Part shown: positions 17,337-25,652 of the stretch, piece by piece
Numbering within the stretch: the first letter of the stretch is position 1
Layout of the letters: every line of letters starts with the position of its first letter
Origin: Venenivibrio stagnispumantis
GTDB taxonomy: Bacteria > Aquificota > Aquificia > Aquificales > Hydrogenothermaceae
DNA length: 64,000 nt
Assembly: GCF_900182795.1 (NCBI RefSeq)
Contig: NZ_FXTX01000007.1
Span: 1 to 64,000, forward strand
Direction: 5' to 3'
The notes under the pieces: generated by a model
What the model was told of the DNA's origin: nothing
The model's database searches: none
What the model saw: only the letters and a program-made list of their open reading frames with translations
Program-made: the position numbers and the translations under genes

Positions 17337-17834
17337 ATGATTTTAAAAGGCAAAGTTTGGAAATTTAAAGATGATGTAGATACAGACCAGATAATACCTG
17401 CAAGATATCTTGTAACTACAGACCCTAAGGAACTTGCTAAGCATGTTATGGAAGATGCAGACCCAACTTTCCCCCAAAAAGTTAAAGAAGGAGATATCTT
17501 AGTTGCCGGAAAAAATTTCGGATGTGGTTCTTCAAGGGAACATGCACCGCTTGCAATAAAAGGAGCCGGAATATCAGCAGTTATAGCAGAAAGTTTCGCA
17601 AGAATATTTTTCAGAAATGCTATAAATCTTGGACTTTTAATCATTGAATCTCCAGAAATTGCAAAAGAAGCAGAAGAAGGAGATATACTTGAGATAGATA
17701 TGGATAACGGTGTTGTAAGAAATTTAACTAAAAATAAAGAGTATAAAATAAGACCTTTACCTGAAAATCTTAAAAAAATACTTGAAACCGGCGGACTTAT
17801 GGAATATGCAAAAGATAAACTTGCAACTAACTAA
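17337..17834 (+). CDS. leuD: 3-isopropylmalate dehydratase small subunit
   Basis: 165 residues, the short archaeal/thermophile form. Motifs DDVDTDQIIPARYL (12-25), the substrate-binding NFGCGSSREHAP (60-71) and the swivelling-domain AVIAESFARIFFRNAINLG are all present. With LeuC (not in this window) it isomerises 2-isopropylmalate to 3-isopropylmalate in leucine synthesis. The related HacB (homoaconitase) has the same fold, so assignment assumes the common leucine role. A TATAAT box at about 17299-17304 precedes the gene, and RBS TTTGGAGG lies about 10 bases from ATG. Confidence 0.9.
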   Translation: MILKGKVWKFKDDVDTDQIIPARYLVTTDPKELAKHVMEDADPTFPQKVKEGDILVAGKNFGCGSSREHAPLAIKGAGISAVIAESFARIFFRNAINLGLLIIESPEIAKEAEEGDILEIDMDNGVVRNLTKNKEYKIRPLPENLKKILETGGLMEYAKDKLATN

Positions 17835-17883
17835 AACTTATCATAGATTTTAATTGTTCTTTTTATATAAGGAGAGAAATTTT

Positions 17884-19569
17884 ATGAAAAAAATTTTATT
17901 TTTTGCTTTGAATGCAGTGATATTTTCAAATAGTTTTGCTTTTAGTTTTAGCCAAAAAGAAAATCCTTACAAACTGTATGGTTATTGTAAAGTAGCTAAA
18001 AGTTATGGTGATTTGGAAAATGCATATAAATATTGTCAAAAAGCCTTAGAAAAATTACCTGATACTCCTTATATATACAAAGAAACAATAGTTTTATCAT
18101 TACATCTTGGGAAAAAAGAAGAAGCATTATCTCTTTTAGAAAGATATAAAAAACATTTTAAAGATAATGTTGATACTTATCTTTTTGTAGCATCTGTTTA
18201 TAATAGAATTAAAGATACAGATAAAGCAATAGCCACTCTTCAAGAAGGAGAAAAATTATTTCCAAACAATCCCAAGATTTTATCTATGCTCGTTGATTTA
18301 TACATAGTCAAAAACGACCTTCAAAAAGCAAAAGAAACCTTAGAAAGATTAATAAAAAGTTCAGAACATGATAAAGCATCTGCATATTTTTTGCTATCAA
18401 GAATTTATCTTTTTGAGCAAAATAAAGAAAAAGCAATCCAAAATCTACAAGAAGTATTAAAATTACAGCCGGAAAATAAACAAGCAGCTATTTTACTTGG
18501 AGAAATTTACAGACAAAATAAACAGTATGATGAAGCTATAAAGCTATATAACCAAATTCTTGAAAAAAATCCAAGAGATTTAGAGATATTAAACAGATTG
18601 TTTCAAGTTTATGTAGATAAAGCAGATTATCAAAATGCAGAAAAAGTTATAAATAAAATAATAGATATAAATCCAAGAGATAAAGATGCAGTTTTGAAAA
18701 AATTCTTACTTTATATAAAAGAAGGTAAATCTAAGGAAGTTATTCAAGATTTTGAAAATTTATCAAAAGAAAATCCAGACAATCTATTTATAAAATTTAT
18801 TCTTGGAATGGCTTATGAAAATATAGAAGATTATAATAAGGCAATACAGATATATAATGAAATCCTACAAAAACAGCCGGATAATAAAGAAATCTTAGAA
18901 AGATTGGCGACAGCATATACATTATCAAACAATTATGATAAAGCAATAGAAACATATAACAAGATGTATTTACTTGACCCTTCTGATTATAGAGTTCTTA
19001 TGGCTATGGCAGAAGTTGAAGATAAAAGAAAAAACACAAAAAGAGCTTTGGAAATTATAGATGAAGCCCTGAAAATAGCCAAAGATGATGCAACCCTTTA
19101 TTTTATGAAAGCTATATATTTAGATAAATTAAATAGATGGGAAGAAGCAGAAAAAAATTTACAAAGAGCATTGGAATTAAGACAGGAATTTCCGGATGCT
19201 TTAAATTATCTGGGATATTCTTATATAGTAAGGGAAATAAATATAGATAAAGGAATAGAGCTTGTTAGAAAAGCATTATTATTATCTCCTAACAATCCGG
19301 CATATCTTGATAGTCTCGGCTGGGGATATTATAAAAAAGGAAATTTAGAAGAAGCAGAAAAATATATCAAAATGGCTCTTGATTCTATGCCGGAAGACCC
19401 TACTCTAAATGAACATTACGGCGAAATTTTAATTAAAAAAGGAAAAATAGAAGAAGGTTTAAAATATTTACAAAAAGCTCTATCTATTATAGAAAAAGAA
19501 GGAGAAGCTGAGCCAAACCAAAAAGAAAGAATAATTAAATTAATCAATAAAGTAAAAGGTGAAAAGTAA
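17884..19569 (+). CDS. Exported TPR-repeat protein
   Basis: 561 residues: a signal peptide (about 1-20, ending NSFAF) followed by roughly a dozen tetratricopeptide repeats along the whole chain. Typical repeat cores include YIYKETIVLSLHLGKKEEAL, NKEILERLATAYTLSNNYDK and AYLDSLGWGYYKKGNLEEAE. Such proteins are scaffolds in the periplasm or at the outer membrane. ATG 17884 is preferred over an in-frame upstream start because AAGGAGAG sits just before it. The downstream lipoprotein gene follows after one base, suggesting they work together at the envelope. The exact role is unknown. Confidence 0.85.
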   Translation: MKKILFFALNAVIFSNSFAFSFSQKENPYKLYGYCKVAKSYGDLENAYKYCQKALEKLPDTPYIYKETIVLSLHLGKKEEALSLLERYKKHFKDNVDTYLFVASVYNRIKDTDKAIATLQEGEKLFPNNPKILSMLVDLYIVKNDLQKAKETLERLIKSSEHDKASAYFLLSRIYLFEQNKEKAIQNLQEVLKLQPENKQAAILLGEIYRQNKQYDEAIKLYNQILEKNPRDLEILNRLFQVYVDKADYQNAEKVINKIIDINPRDKDAVLKKFLLYIKEGKSKEVIQDFENLSKENPDNLFIKFILGMAYENIEDYNKAIQIYNEILQKQPDNKEILERLATAYTLSNNYDKAIETYNKMYLLDPSDYRVLMAMAEVEDKRKNTKRALEIIDEALKIAKDDATLYFMKAIYLDKLNRWEEAEKNLQRALELRQEFPDALNYLGYSYIVREINIDKGIELVRKALLLSPNNPAYLDSLGWGYYKKGNLEEAEKYIKMALDSMPEDPTLNEHYGEILIKKGKIEEGLKYLQKALSIIEKEGEAEPNQKERIIKLINKVKGEK

Positions 19570-19570
19570 G

Positions 19571-20200
19571 ATGTTTAAAAAGAAATATTTATTGTTTACA
19601 GCAACTTTATCCGTAGGTTTATTTTCCTGTGCTCCTTTACAACAAACAAGTTATGTATGTTCACAAAATTTCCAGCAGATAAAAAGTATTGATAATAAAC
19701 TTCCCGATAAATTTACATTTCAAGGAGCTTTTTACTTTAGAGGATTACCGGCTATTATCAGAGGAGATATAGACAAAAAAGAAAGTATAAATGTATATAC
19801 ACCATTTGGTAAAAATATAGTATCCCTTGAAAAAGAAAATAATAATATTTGTGTAAAATTAGAAGGAAAAAATGAATGTAATAAAGAAGAAGTTTTAAAT
19901 GTTTTATCTTTATATTTTCCGGATTTAAACACGATTCTCAATTTTTCATTTAGAAATCTTGTTATAGGAAAATTTGATTTAAAAGATGATGATAAATTTA
20001 GCTGTGAAAGCAATAAATTAATAGTAGACAGGAAGGATTATAAACTTGTTTATCAAAATGATAAACTTGAAAAAATTCTATATGGCGATTTTGCTATAGA
20101 GTATCTAAGAGATAATGGTAATTCAAAAGAAATAGAAATTAAAACAAAAGATACTACATTAGCCAAAATAAATATATCCCAGATAAAAAATAAGCAATAG
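19571..20200 (+). CDS. Outer-membrane lipoprotein, LolB/DUF4292-like
   Basis: 209 residues with a lipoprotein signal: hydrophobic stretch then LFSC with C20 as the lipidated Cys. The mature part is rich in short beta strands (FTFQGAFYFRGLPAIIRGDI, INVYTPFGKNIVSL, YKLVYQNDKLEKILYGDF), the pattern of LolB/LolA-like half-barrels. Such proteins bind lipid or lipoprotein acyl chains. It begins one base after the TPR gene stop; the pair TPR plus LolB-like lipoprotein suggests an envelope assembly function. Similarity is structural in style and weak in sequence. Confidence 0.6.
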   Translation: MFKKKYLLFTATLSVGLFSCAPLQQTSYVCSQNFQQIKSIDNKLPDKFTFQGAFYFRGLPAIIRGDIDKKESINVYTPFGKNIVSLEKENNNICVKLEGKNECNKEEVLNVLSLYFPDLNTILNFSFRNLVIGKFDLKDDDKFSCESNKLIVDRKDYKLVYQNDKLEKILYGDFAIEYLRDNGNSKEIEIKTKDTTLAKINISQIKNKQ

Positions 20201-20210
20201 AGGTGGTAAA

Positions 20211-21059
20211 ATGGCAGATATTGAAAAGCTTAAAGAGATAGCCAAAGAACTTAGAAGAGATATTATAACAATGGTTTATAATGCCCAGTCAGGACATCCG
20301 GGAGGCTCTTTATCTGCAATAGATATTATGACTGTGCTTTATTTTGGTGGAGTTTTGAGATATAACCCAAAAGACCCTTGGTGGGAAGATAGAGATAGAT
20401 TTGTTTTATCAAAAGGGCATGCTTCACCGGCTTTATACTCTGTTTTGGCAAAAGCCGGATATTTCCCAAGAGAAGAGCTTTTAACTTATAGAAAAACTGA
20501 AGGATATGCAGAAGATGGTTTAAGTAGATTACAGGGACATCCTGCATGGCAAGGAAATAAACATGGATTACCCGGTGTAGAGGCATCTACCGGTTCTCTT
20601 GGACAGGGTTTATCTTTCGGCATAGGAATGGCTTTATCCGGAAGATTATCAAATAAAGATTACAGAGTTTATGTTATGCTTGGAGATGGAGAAATACAGG
20701 AGGGAATGGTATGGGAAGCTTTTATGTTTGCCGGACATCATAAATTAGACAATCTTTGTGCAATCATAGATAATAATAATCTTCAGATAGATGGAGATGT
20801 TAGACAGATTATAAATATTCATCCAATAAAAGAAAAACTCCAAGCTTTTCACTGGCATACCGTAGAAATAGATGGACATGATTATAATCAAATAATTTCT
20901 GCTTTTGAAGAAGCAAAAAATACAAAAGGAAAACCAACCTGTATAATAGCTCATACAATAAAAGGAAAAGGTGTTTCATTTATGGAAAATAACTTTAAAT
21001 GGCATGGTGTAGCACCAAATAAAGAACAATACGAAAAAGCTATGGCTGAATTAAGTTAA
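20211..21059 (+). CDS. Transketolase, N-terminal (TPP-binding) subunit
   Basis: 282 residues covering only the first third to half of classical transketolase. The TPP motif GDGEIQEG (about 162-169) to NNNLQIDG is present, with GHPGGSLSAIDIM (about 27-39) and KGHASPALY. Split transketolases are common in archaea and many thermophiles; the two halves assemble into the active enzyme that transfers C2 ketol units in the pentose phosphate pathway. RBS AGAGGTGG precedes ATG; the C-terminal half follows after a 24-base gap. Confidence 0.93.
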   Translation: MADIEKLKEIAKELRRDIITMVYNAQSGHPGGSLSAIDIMTVLYFGGVLRYNPKDPWWEDRDRFVLSKGHASPALYSVLAKAGYFPREELLTYRKTEGYAEDGLSRLQGHPAWQGNKHGLPGVEASTGSLGQGLSFGIGMALSGRLSNKDYRVYVMLGDGEIQEGMVWEAFMFAGHHKLDNLCAIIDNNNLQIDGDVRQIINIHPIKEKLQAFHWHTVEIDGHDYNQIISAFEEAKNTKGKPTCIIAHTIKGKGVSFMENNFKWHGVAPNKEQYEKAMAELS

Positions 21060-21083
21060 AACGTAGGAGGTGTAAAAAAATTG

Positions 21084-22043
21084 ATGGCTATAAAATCAAT
21101 AAATGAATTACCTAAAAAAGCAATAAGGGATACTTATGGAGAGATGCTTGTTAAACTTGGAGAAATAGATAAAAATATGGTTATATTGGATGCTGATTTA
21201 TCAGAATCTACAAGAACACATAAATTTCATGAAAAATTTCCGGATAGATTCTTTAATGCCGGCATAGCAGAACAAAATATGATAGGTATAGCTGCCGGTT
21301 TAGCATATTCAGGCAGAACTGTTTATGCTTCTTCTTTTGCTATATTTTTATCAGGAAGAGCTTGGGAAATTATAAGACAACAGATAGCATATAATAAACT
21401 AAATGTAAAGCTTGTAGCATCACATGGAGGTGTTTCAGTAGGACAGGATGGAGCATCTCATCAAATGAATGAAGATATCTCTTTAATGAGAACTCTTCCA
21501 AATATGAATGTAATCGTGCCGGCTGATAGCATAGAAATGGAAAAAGTTATGGAAAAAATCCATTTTATAAAAGAGCCATTTTATGTCAGAATGGGTAGAG
21601 AAAAATTCCCTGTAATTATGCCGGAAGATTATCAGTTTGAGCTTGGAAAAGGATATATCTTAAAAGAAGGAAAAGATGTTTCAGTTATAGCTTGCGGTGT
21701 AATGGTTTCAATAGCCTTACAAGCAGCTTTTGAACTGGAAGAAGAAGGAATAGATGTTGAAGTAATAAACATGTCTTCAATTAAGCCAATAGATAAAGAA
21801 CTTATAATACAAACTGCAAAGAAAACCGGATTAATCATAACATCAGAAGAGCATTCTATAATAGGAGGACTTGGCAGTGCCGTAGCAGAAGTTTTATCTG
21901 AAAATTATCCGGTAAAATTAATAAGACATGGTGTAGAGGATAGATTTGCTTTTTCCGGTCCAGCATGGGAAGTAATGGAAAAACTTGGATTGTCAGTAGA
22001 AGGATTAAAGAAAAAAATTAAACAAGGTCTTATTTATAAATGA
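21084..22043 (+). CDS. Transketolase, C-terminal (pyrimidine-binding) subunit
   Basis: 319 residues with the pyrimidine-binding domain (FNAGIAEQNMIGIAAGLA, about 56-73) and the C-terminal regulatory-like domain (TSEEHSIIGGLGSAVAEVL). The Glu in GIAEQN activates thiamine diphosphate. ATG 21084 is preferred over TTG one codon earlier; RBS TAGGAGG lies about 10 bases upstream. The family also includes DXP synthase and dehydrogenase beta chains, but pairing with the TPP half directly upstream supports transketolase. The stop overlaps the trpF start. Confidence 0.92.
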   Translation: MAIKSINELPKKAIRDTYGEMLVKLGEIDKNMVILDADLSESTRTHKFHEKFPDRFFNAGIAEQNMIGIAAGLAYSGRTVYASSFAIFLSGRAWEIIRQQIAYNKLNVKLVASHGGVSVGQDGASHQMNEDISLMRTLPNMNVIVPADSIEMEKVMEKIHFIKEPFYVRMGREKFPVIMPEDYQFELGKGYILKEGKDVSVIACGVMVSIALQAAFELEEEGIDVEVINMSSIKPIDKELIIQTAKKTGLIITSEEHSIIGGLGSAVAEVLSENYPVKLIRHGVEDRFAFSGPAWEVMEKLGLSVEGLKKKIKQGLIYK

Positions 22044-22660
22044 TTATAAAAATCTGCGGAATAACTGAAGAAAATCAAGCAAAAGAGATATCGCAACTTG
22101 GAGCAGATTATATAGGTGTGGTTTTATATCAAAAAAGCCCAAGATTTATTCCTTTGGAAAAAGTAAAAAAAATTAAAAACTCAATTTCAGATAAAACCAA
22201 ACTTGTGGCTGTTGTGGTAAATTCATCTGAAGAAGAGATAAAAGAGATATTAAAAATAGCTGATATTGTCCAACTACATGGAGATGAAGATATAAATTTT
22301 GTAAAAAAATTTCCGAAAAATAAAGTTATAAAAGCATTAAGAATAAAAGATGAAGAAGATATTAAAAAAGTAGAAGAGTTTATAAAAGAAGGCTATATAG
22401 TTTTAGTAGATGCATATAAAGAAGGTGAATATGGTGGAACCGGTAAAAGGATTAATTTGGAACTACTGGAAAAATTAAAACCTTTTGAAAAAAATATAAT
22501 AATATCCGGTGGTTTTTCTGAGGAAAATATAGGAGAAATATTATCTATAATGAAACCATTTGGAATAGATGCATCTTCTAAGCTTGAAATAAAACCCGGA
22601 TTAAAAGATATACAAAAAATAAAAAATTTTATAAAAATAGCAAGAGAGTTGCAAAATTGA
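22040..22660 (+). CDS. trpF: Phosphoribosylanthranilate isomerase
   Basis: 206 residues, a single TIM barrel of family length. K-I-C-G-I-T at 4-9 carries the catalytic Cys7, VQLHGDED lies near 73, and the phosphate-binding end reads IISGGFSEENIGEIL (about 154-168) with D near 175 in GIDASSKLE. TrpF isomerises N-(5-phosphoribosyl)anthranilate in tryptophan synthesis. It overlaps both neighbours by 4 bases, so it is translationally coupled into a transketolase/lipid operon. No other trp gene is near. Confidence 0.93.
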   Translation: MIIKICGITEENQAKEISQLGADYIGVVLYQKSPRFIPLEKVKKIKNSISDKTKLVAVVVNSSEEEIKEILKIADIVQLHGDEDINFVKKFPKNKVIKALRIKDEEDIKKVEEFIKEGYIVLVDAYKEGEYGGTGKRINLELLEKLKPFEKNIIISGGFSEENIGEILSIMKPFGIDASSKLEIKPGLKDIQKIKNFIKIARELQN

Positions 22661-23232
22661 GTGCTTTAATAAAAAATATAAAACCGGCTTTTGAGAAAAG
22701 AACGGCAGTATTAGTAGATTTTTTATATAAAATAAATATAACACCAAATATATTAACAATCTTTGGATTAATTTTTGTAATTATCGGCTCTATATTTATT
22801 GTTTTAAAACAGTTTATAATAGCCGGTATATTTTTGAGTATCGGAAATATTTTAGATGCATTTGATGGTTATCTTGCAAGAAAATATAATCAGGCAACAA
22901 AATTCGGAGCATTTTTGGATTCTGTTATAGATAGATTTTCGGATGCTTTCCCACTAATGGCTATTAGTTATTTACTGAGGAATAATGATTTTATCTTTTT
23001 TATATCTTTACTCTCTATAATTTTTTCTTTTATGGTAAGCTATACAAGAGCTAGGTCTGAAGGGCTTGGCATAGATTGTAAAGTTGGAATATTTGAAAGA
23101 CCGGAAAGAAGTATTATATTAATAATTGGTGTTTTTAGCTCATTTATAGATATTGCAGTAATTATAATAGCTATAGGTTCATTTATCACATTTTTACAAA
23201 GGGTATTTTATTTTTATAAAAAAAGTGTATAA
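22657..23232 (+). CDS. CDP-alcohol phosphatidyltransferase
   Basis: 191 residues with about six membrane segments. The full catalytic signature is present: D67-x2-D70-G71-x2-A74-R75-x8-G84-x3-D88-x3-D92. The later FERPERS segment (about 147-153) is common in phosphatidylinositol-phosphate/archaetidylinositol-phosphate synthase-like members, so the acceptor may be inositol phosphate rather than glycerol phosphate. PgsA is the alternative. The start is TTG overlapping the trpF stop (TTGA). Confidence 0.85.
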   Translation: MSALIKNIKPAFEKRTAVLVDFLYKINITPNILTIFGLIFVIIGSIFIVLKQFIIAGIFLSIGNILDAFDGYLARKYNQATKFGAFLDSVIDRFSDAFPLMAISYLLRNNDFIFFISLLSIIFSFMVSYTRARSEGLGIDCKVGIFERPERSIILIIGVFSSFIDIAVIIIAIGSFITFLQRVFYFYKKSV

Positions 23233-23265
23233 TAATTTTTTAATATTATTTTTGGGGGGACAAAA

Positions 23266-23694
23266 ATGAATGAGAAAGAACTATTAATTTATGATTTTGA
23301 TGTTTTTAAAGCTGTTGTTGAAATTGAAATTGAAAGAATAAAAAGATACAAAGATGGAAAAGTTTTTTCCATTGCATTCATTTACTTTCCAAATTTGGCA
23401 ACAAAAATTAAAGAAATTAAAGCAAAAGAAGATTATTTTATCTTTTTATTCAAAGAAAATGTTAGAACTTCTGATGTATTAGCTCCGGTAGAGGAAGATT
23501 TTGTATTTATGTTTTTCCCATATACAGAAAAAAAAGATGCTGAAAAAGCTATTCAAAGGGTAAAAAATAAACTTAAACTTGATATCATTGAAGGTATAGC
23601 CACATTTCCGGAAGATGGAAAAACATCAAAAGAATTATTTACTAAATTAGTTCAGATTATGAATGATAAATTAATTCCTGTTATAAAGATATAA
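23266..23694 (+). CDS. Degenerate GGDEF-like domain protein
   Basis: 142 residues that follow the GGDEF fold without its active site. RTSDVLAPVEEDFVFMFFP (about 67-85) occupies the place where diguanylate cyclases have a GG(D/E)EF loop, here VEEDF. AEKAIQRVKNKL and GIATFPEDGKTSKELF (about 111-126) match the C-terminal strands and helices of the domain. The protein is too short for extra domains and should not make c-di-GMP; it may be a structural or nucleotide-sensing relic. It lies one base before the PATAN gene. A run of six G precedes the RBS-like region. Confidence 0.65.
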   Translation: MNEKELLIYDFDVFKAVVEIEIERIKRYKDGKVFSIAFIYFPNLATKIKEIKAKEDYFIFLFKENVRTSDVLAPVEEDFVFMFFPYTEKKDAEKAIQRVKNKLKLDIIEGIATFPEDGKTSKELFTKLVQIMNDKLIPVIKI

Positions 23695-23695
23695 A

Positions 23696-24469
23696 ATGAG
23701 TTATAAATTAGAATTAAATCCATTAAATTTGATGGATATGCTTTCATTTATTAAAAAATCAAACAAAAATGGAATTTTAGCCATTGAAAAAACCGGAACC
23801 GGAAATTATGCTCTTTATTTTAAAGAAGGAAATCTTATTTATGTAAGAAGAGTAGATAAAATATTCGGTATCTACTTAGAAATAGATTTTAATCAAGTTT
23901 TATTAAAAGAAAACCTTACAAAAGAAGAGCTTTATACATTATCTTTATTTAGATTGCAAGAAATTCTTAATTTAAAAAAAGGTTTTTTATCTTTCAGCTC
24001 CGGTTTTATAAAGTATGATGATTATCCTTATAAGTATATTTCAATTGAGAAAATAATTATGTATTTGAGTAGAAAACTAACAAAAGAAGATTTAACTGTA
24101 ATAGATGATGAAATGATATTTTACAAGCCTATCGGTTATGAAAACTTAGTTAAAATAGCTTATTTAACAATTAATGAAGAATATATTCTCAATTTTGTAG
24201 ATGGGAAAAGAACGGTAAAAGATATAATAAATATCTCAAAAAAACAACCTTATATAGTAAAAAGAGCTTTATATGGTATGTATTCTGCCGGAATTATTAA
24301 AATCTTTGTATCTGAAAAAGAGAAAAATTTATATATAAAAAATTTAATAACAAATACAAGAGAAAATCCTAACTTATTTGAAAATTTTATAAAAATATTA
24401 TCAAATCTGGAAAAGTATCAGAAAAAGAAAGATTTGAAAGAAGTTATTGAAAAATTAAAGAAAATGTAA
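23696..24469 (+). CDS. PATAN (DUF4388) domain protein with C-terminal winged helix
   Basis: 257 residues. The N-terminal part (KNGILAIEKTGTGNYALYFKEG, then NLIYVRR, about 22-54) resembles PATAN/DUF4388 domains, which are found in response regulators and signalling scaffolds. Residues about 163-205 (FVDGKRTVKDIINISKKQ, then ALYGMYSAGIIKI) match the winged-helix-like segment that often follows DUF4388. It probably partners the degenerate GGDEF protein in a signalling complex. No receiver domain is present. Assignment is by pattern. Confidence 0.6.
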   Translation: MSYKLELNPLNLMDMLSFIKKSNKNGILAIEKTGTGNYALYFKEGNLIYVRRVDKIFGIYLEIDFNQVLLKENLTKEELYTLSLFRLQEILNLKKGFLSFSSGFIKYDDYPYKYISIEKIIMYLSRKLTKEDLTVIDDEMIFYKPIGYENLVKIAYLTINEEYILNFVDGKRTVKDIINISKKQPYIVKRALYGMYSAGIIKIFVSEKEKNLYIKNLITNTRENPNLFENFIKILSNLEKYQKKKDLKEVIEKLKKM

Positions 24470-24479
24470 AAATTAGGTA

Positions 24480-25322
24480 TCAAGAGAAGATTGCACCTAT
24501 TTTTTCAATTTCACCGGTAAGAAGAAGTATTCCCATTAATATTAAAAGTATTCCACCGGCTATCTCAATATAAAGGAAATATCTTTTTATAACATTAAAT
24601 ACCTTGAAAAATCTATCTATTGCTGCTGCTGTCAAGATAAATGGTATTCCAAGACCCATTGAAAAGGCAAACAATAAATAAACACCTTGCATTACAGTTT
24701 CCTGTTGTGATGCATATAACAATATAGCACCAAGGACAGGACCTATACACGGTGTCCATCCAAAAGCAAAAGCTATCCCAACAATAAAAGCTCCAAAAAC
24801 TCCCGGTGGTTTCTTTTTAACTTCCGTTGTTTTTTGTTCATAAAGAATTTTATATATTCCTGCAAAATAAAAAATATCTAAAACGATAGATAAAATAAAG
24901 ATATAAAAATAGATATTAAAAATCTGATTTGTTTGAATATAACCGAATATAAATAATCCAATAGATATTAAACTAAAACCTATTAATATCTGCTTAGCTT
25001 TTTCCCATTGAAAAAAGCCTGTAAAATGAATACCAAGTAAAATTACTAAAATAGAAGCTATTTTTGAGATGACAGATTTATATTCTTGTAAGATTTGACC
25101 TACAAAAGTGCTTGCAGCACCAAGTGCAGTAAATACTATAGAAAATCCTATGACAAATGCTATTGCTGCATAAACGACAGATAAATCTCTTTTTTCCTGA
25201 GAATATGCAGACATACCGGTTATATATGCAATATATCCGGGAATAATTGGTAATACACAAGGAGAAATAAATGCCAAAATACCTGCTAAAAATGCTGCTA
25301 AGATGCTTATATTTTGCTCCAT
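24480..25322 (-). CDS. ccdA: Cytochrome c biogenesis / thiol transport protein CcdA
   Basis: 280 residues with the DsbD-core arrangement: C22 in FISPCVLPIIPGY and C192 in GWTPCIGPVLGA are the redox-active pair in pseudo-symmetric membrane hairpins. Usual CcdA is about 220-240 residues; the extra length is two hydrophobic segments between about 120 and 160. CcdA carries electrons from cytoplasmic thioredoxin to periplasmic thiol proteins, needed for cytochrome c maturation. The diheme cytochrome c of petABC next door is a likely client pathway. The thioredoxin-like partner just upstream is truncated. Confidence 0.88.
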   Translation of the reverse strand: MEQNISILAAFLAGILAFISPCVLPIIPGYIAYITGMSAYSQEKRDLSVVYAAIAFVIGFSIVFTALGAASTFVGQILQEYKSVISKIASILVILLGIHFTGFFQWEKAKQILIGFSLISIGLFIFGYIQTNQIFNIYFYIFILSIVLDIFYFAGIYKILYEQKTTEVKKKPPGVFGAFIVGIAFAFGWTPCIGPVLGAILLYASQQETVMQGVYLLFAFSMGLGIPFILTAAAIDRFFKVFNVIKRYFLYIEIAGGILLILMGILLLTGEIEKIGAIFS

Positions 25323-25326
25323 TTTT

Positions 25327-25482
25327 TCACCTTCCCCAAAAATTCAAAACAACAACATTTCCTTTTAAAGATTGGAGATTTATTGTTTTTCCATTTTCAT
25401 CCTTCAATGAAAAATCAGGTGCTTTAATCCTGGCAAAAGAAAGATTGATTAAAATTAATATAAATACAATGAATTTATTCAT
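25327..25482 (-). pseudogene. TlpA/ResA-like thioredoxin, truncated before the CxxC
   Basis: 51 codons from ATG 25480-25482: a signal peptide (about 1-18), then IKAPDFSLKDENGKTINLQ and GNVVVLNFWGR, followed by TGA. In the family this last strand runs straight into W-C-x-x-C. Here the frame stops exactly before that motif and the ccdA start follows 4 bases later, so the catalytic part seems deleted. An RBS (GAGG) is present. The product would be a short secreted peptide without thiol activity. Confidence 0.75.
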
Positions 25483-25532
25483 TATTAACCTCAAAAATAA
25501 TTTGTAATATCTTAACATATTTCGTATACTTA

Positions 25533-25546
25533 TTGATGTTTATCAA
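25533..25546. promoter_or_regulatory. FNR/CRP-family palindrome upstream of petABC
   Basis: TTGATGTTTATCAA is a perfect TTGAT-N4-ATCAA dyad, the FNR consensus. It lies between the divergent thioredoxin-like/ccdA genes and petA, 107 bases before the petA ATG and 51 before the other start. A promoter with the site centred near -41 would start around 25581, with AT-rich TTAATATT (25573-25580) roughly in the -10 region. An activator of the Crp/Fnr family is therefore likely to control the bc1 operon. No such regulator gene is in the window. Confidence 0.6.
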
Positions 25547-25652
25547 TGATAATAATCATAATTTATGTTTAGTTAATATTTACAAACTTACTTAAAACTT
25601 TGGTGTAGGATAATGATAAGAAATAATATTTTATTTTATAAGGAGGTAAATT

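Noticed and set aside
17279-17644. Upstream extension of the D-2-hydroxyacid dehydrogenase frame
   Set aside because: It runs antisense through leuD, lacks family similarity, and a normal ATG at 17276-17278 gives the expected length.
25078-25260. 60-codon Cys/Tyr-rich frame on the minus strand
   Set aside because: It is an alternative frame inside ccdA with composition typical of antisense noise.
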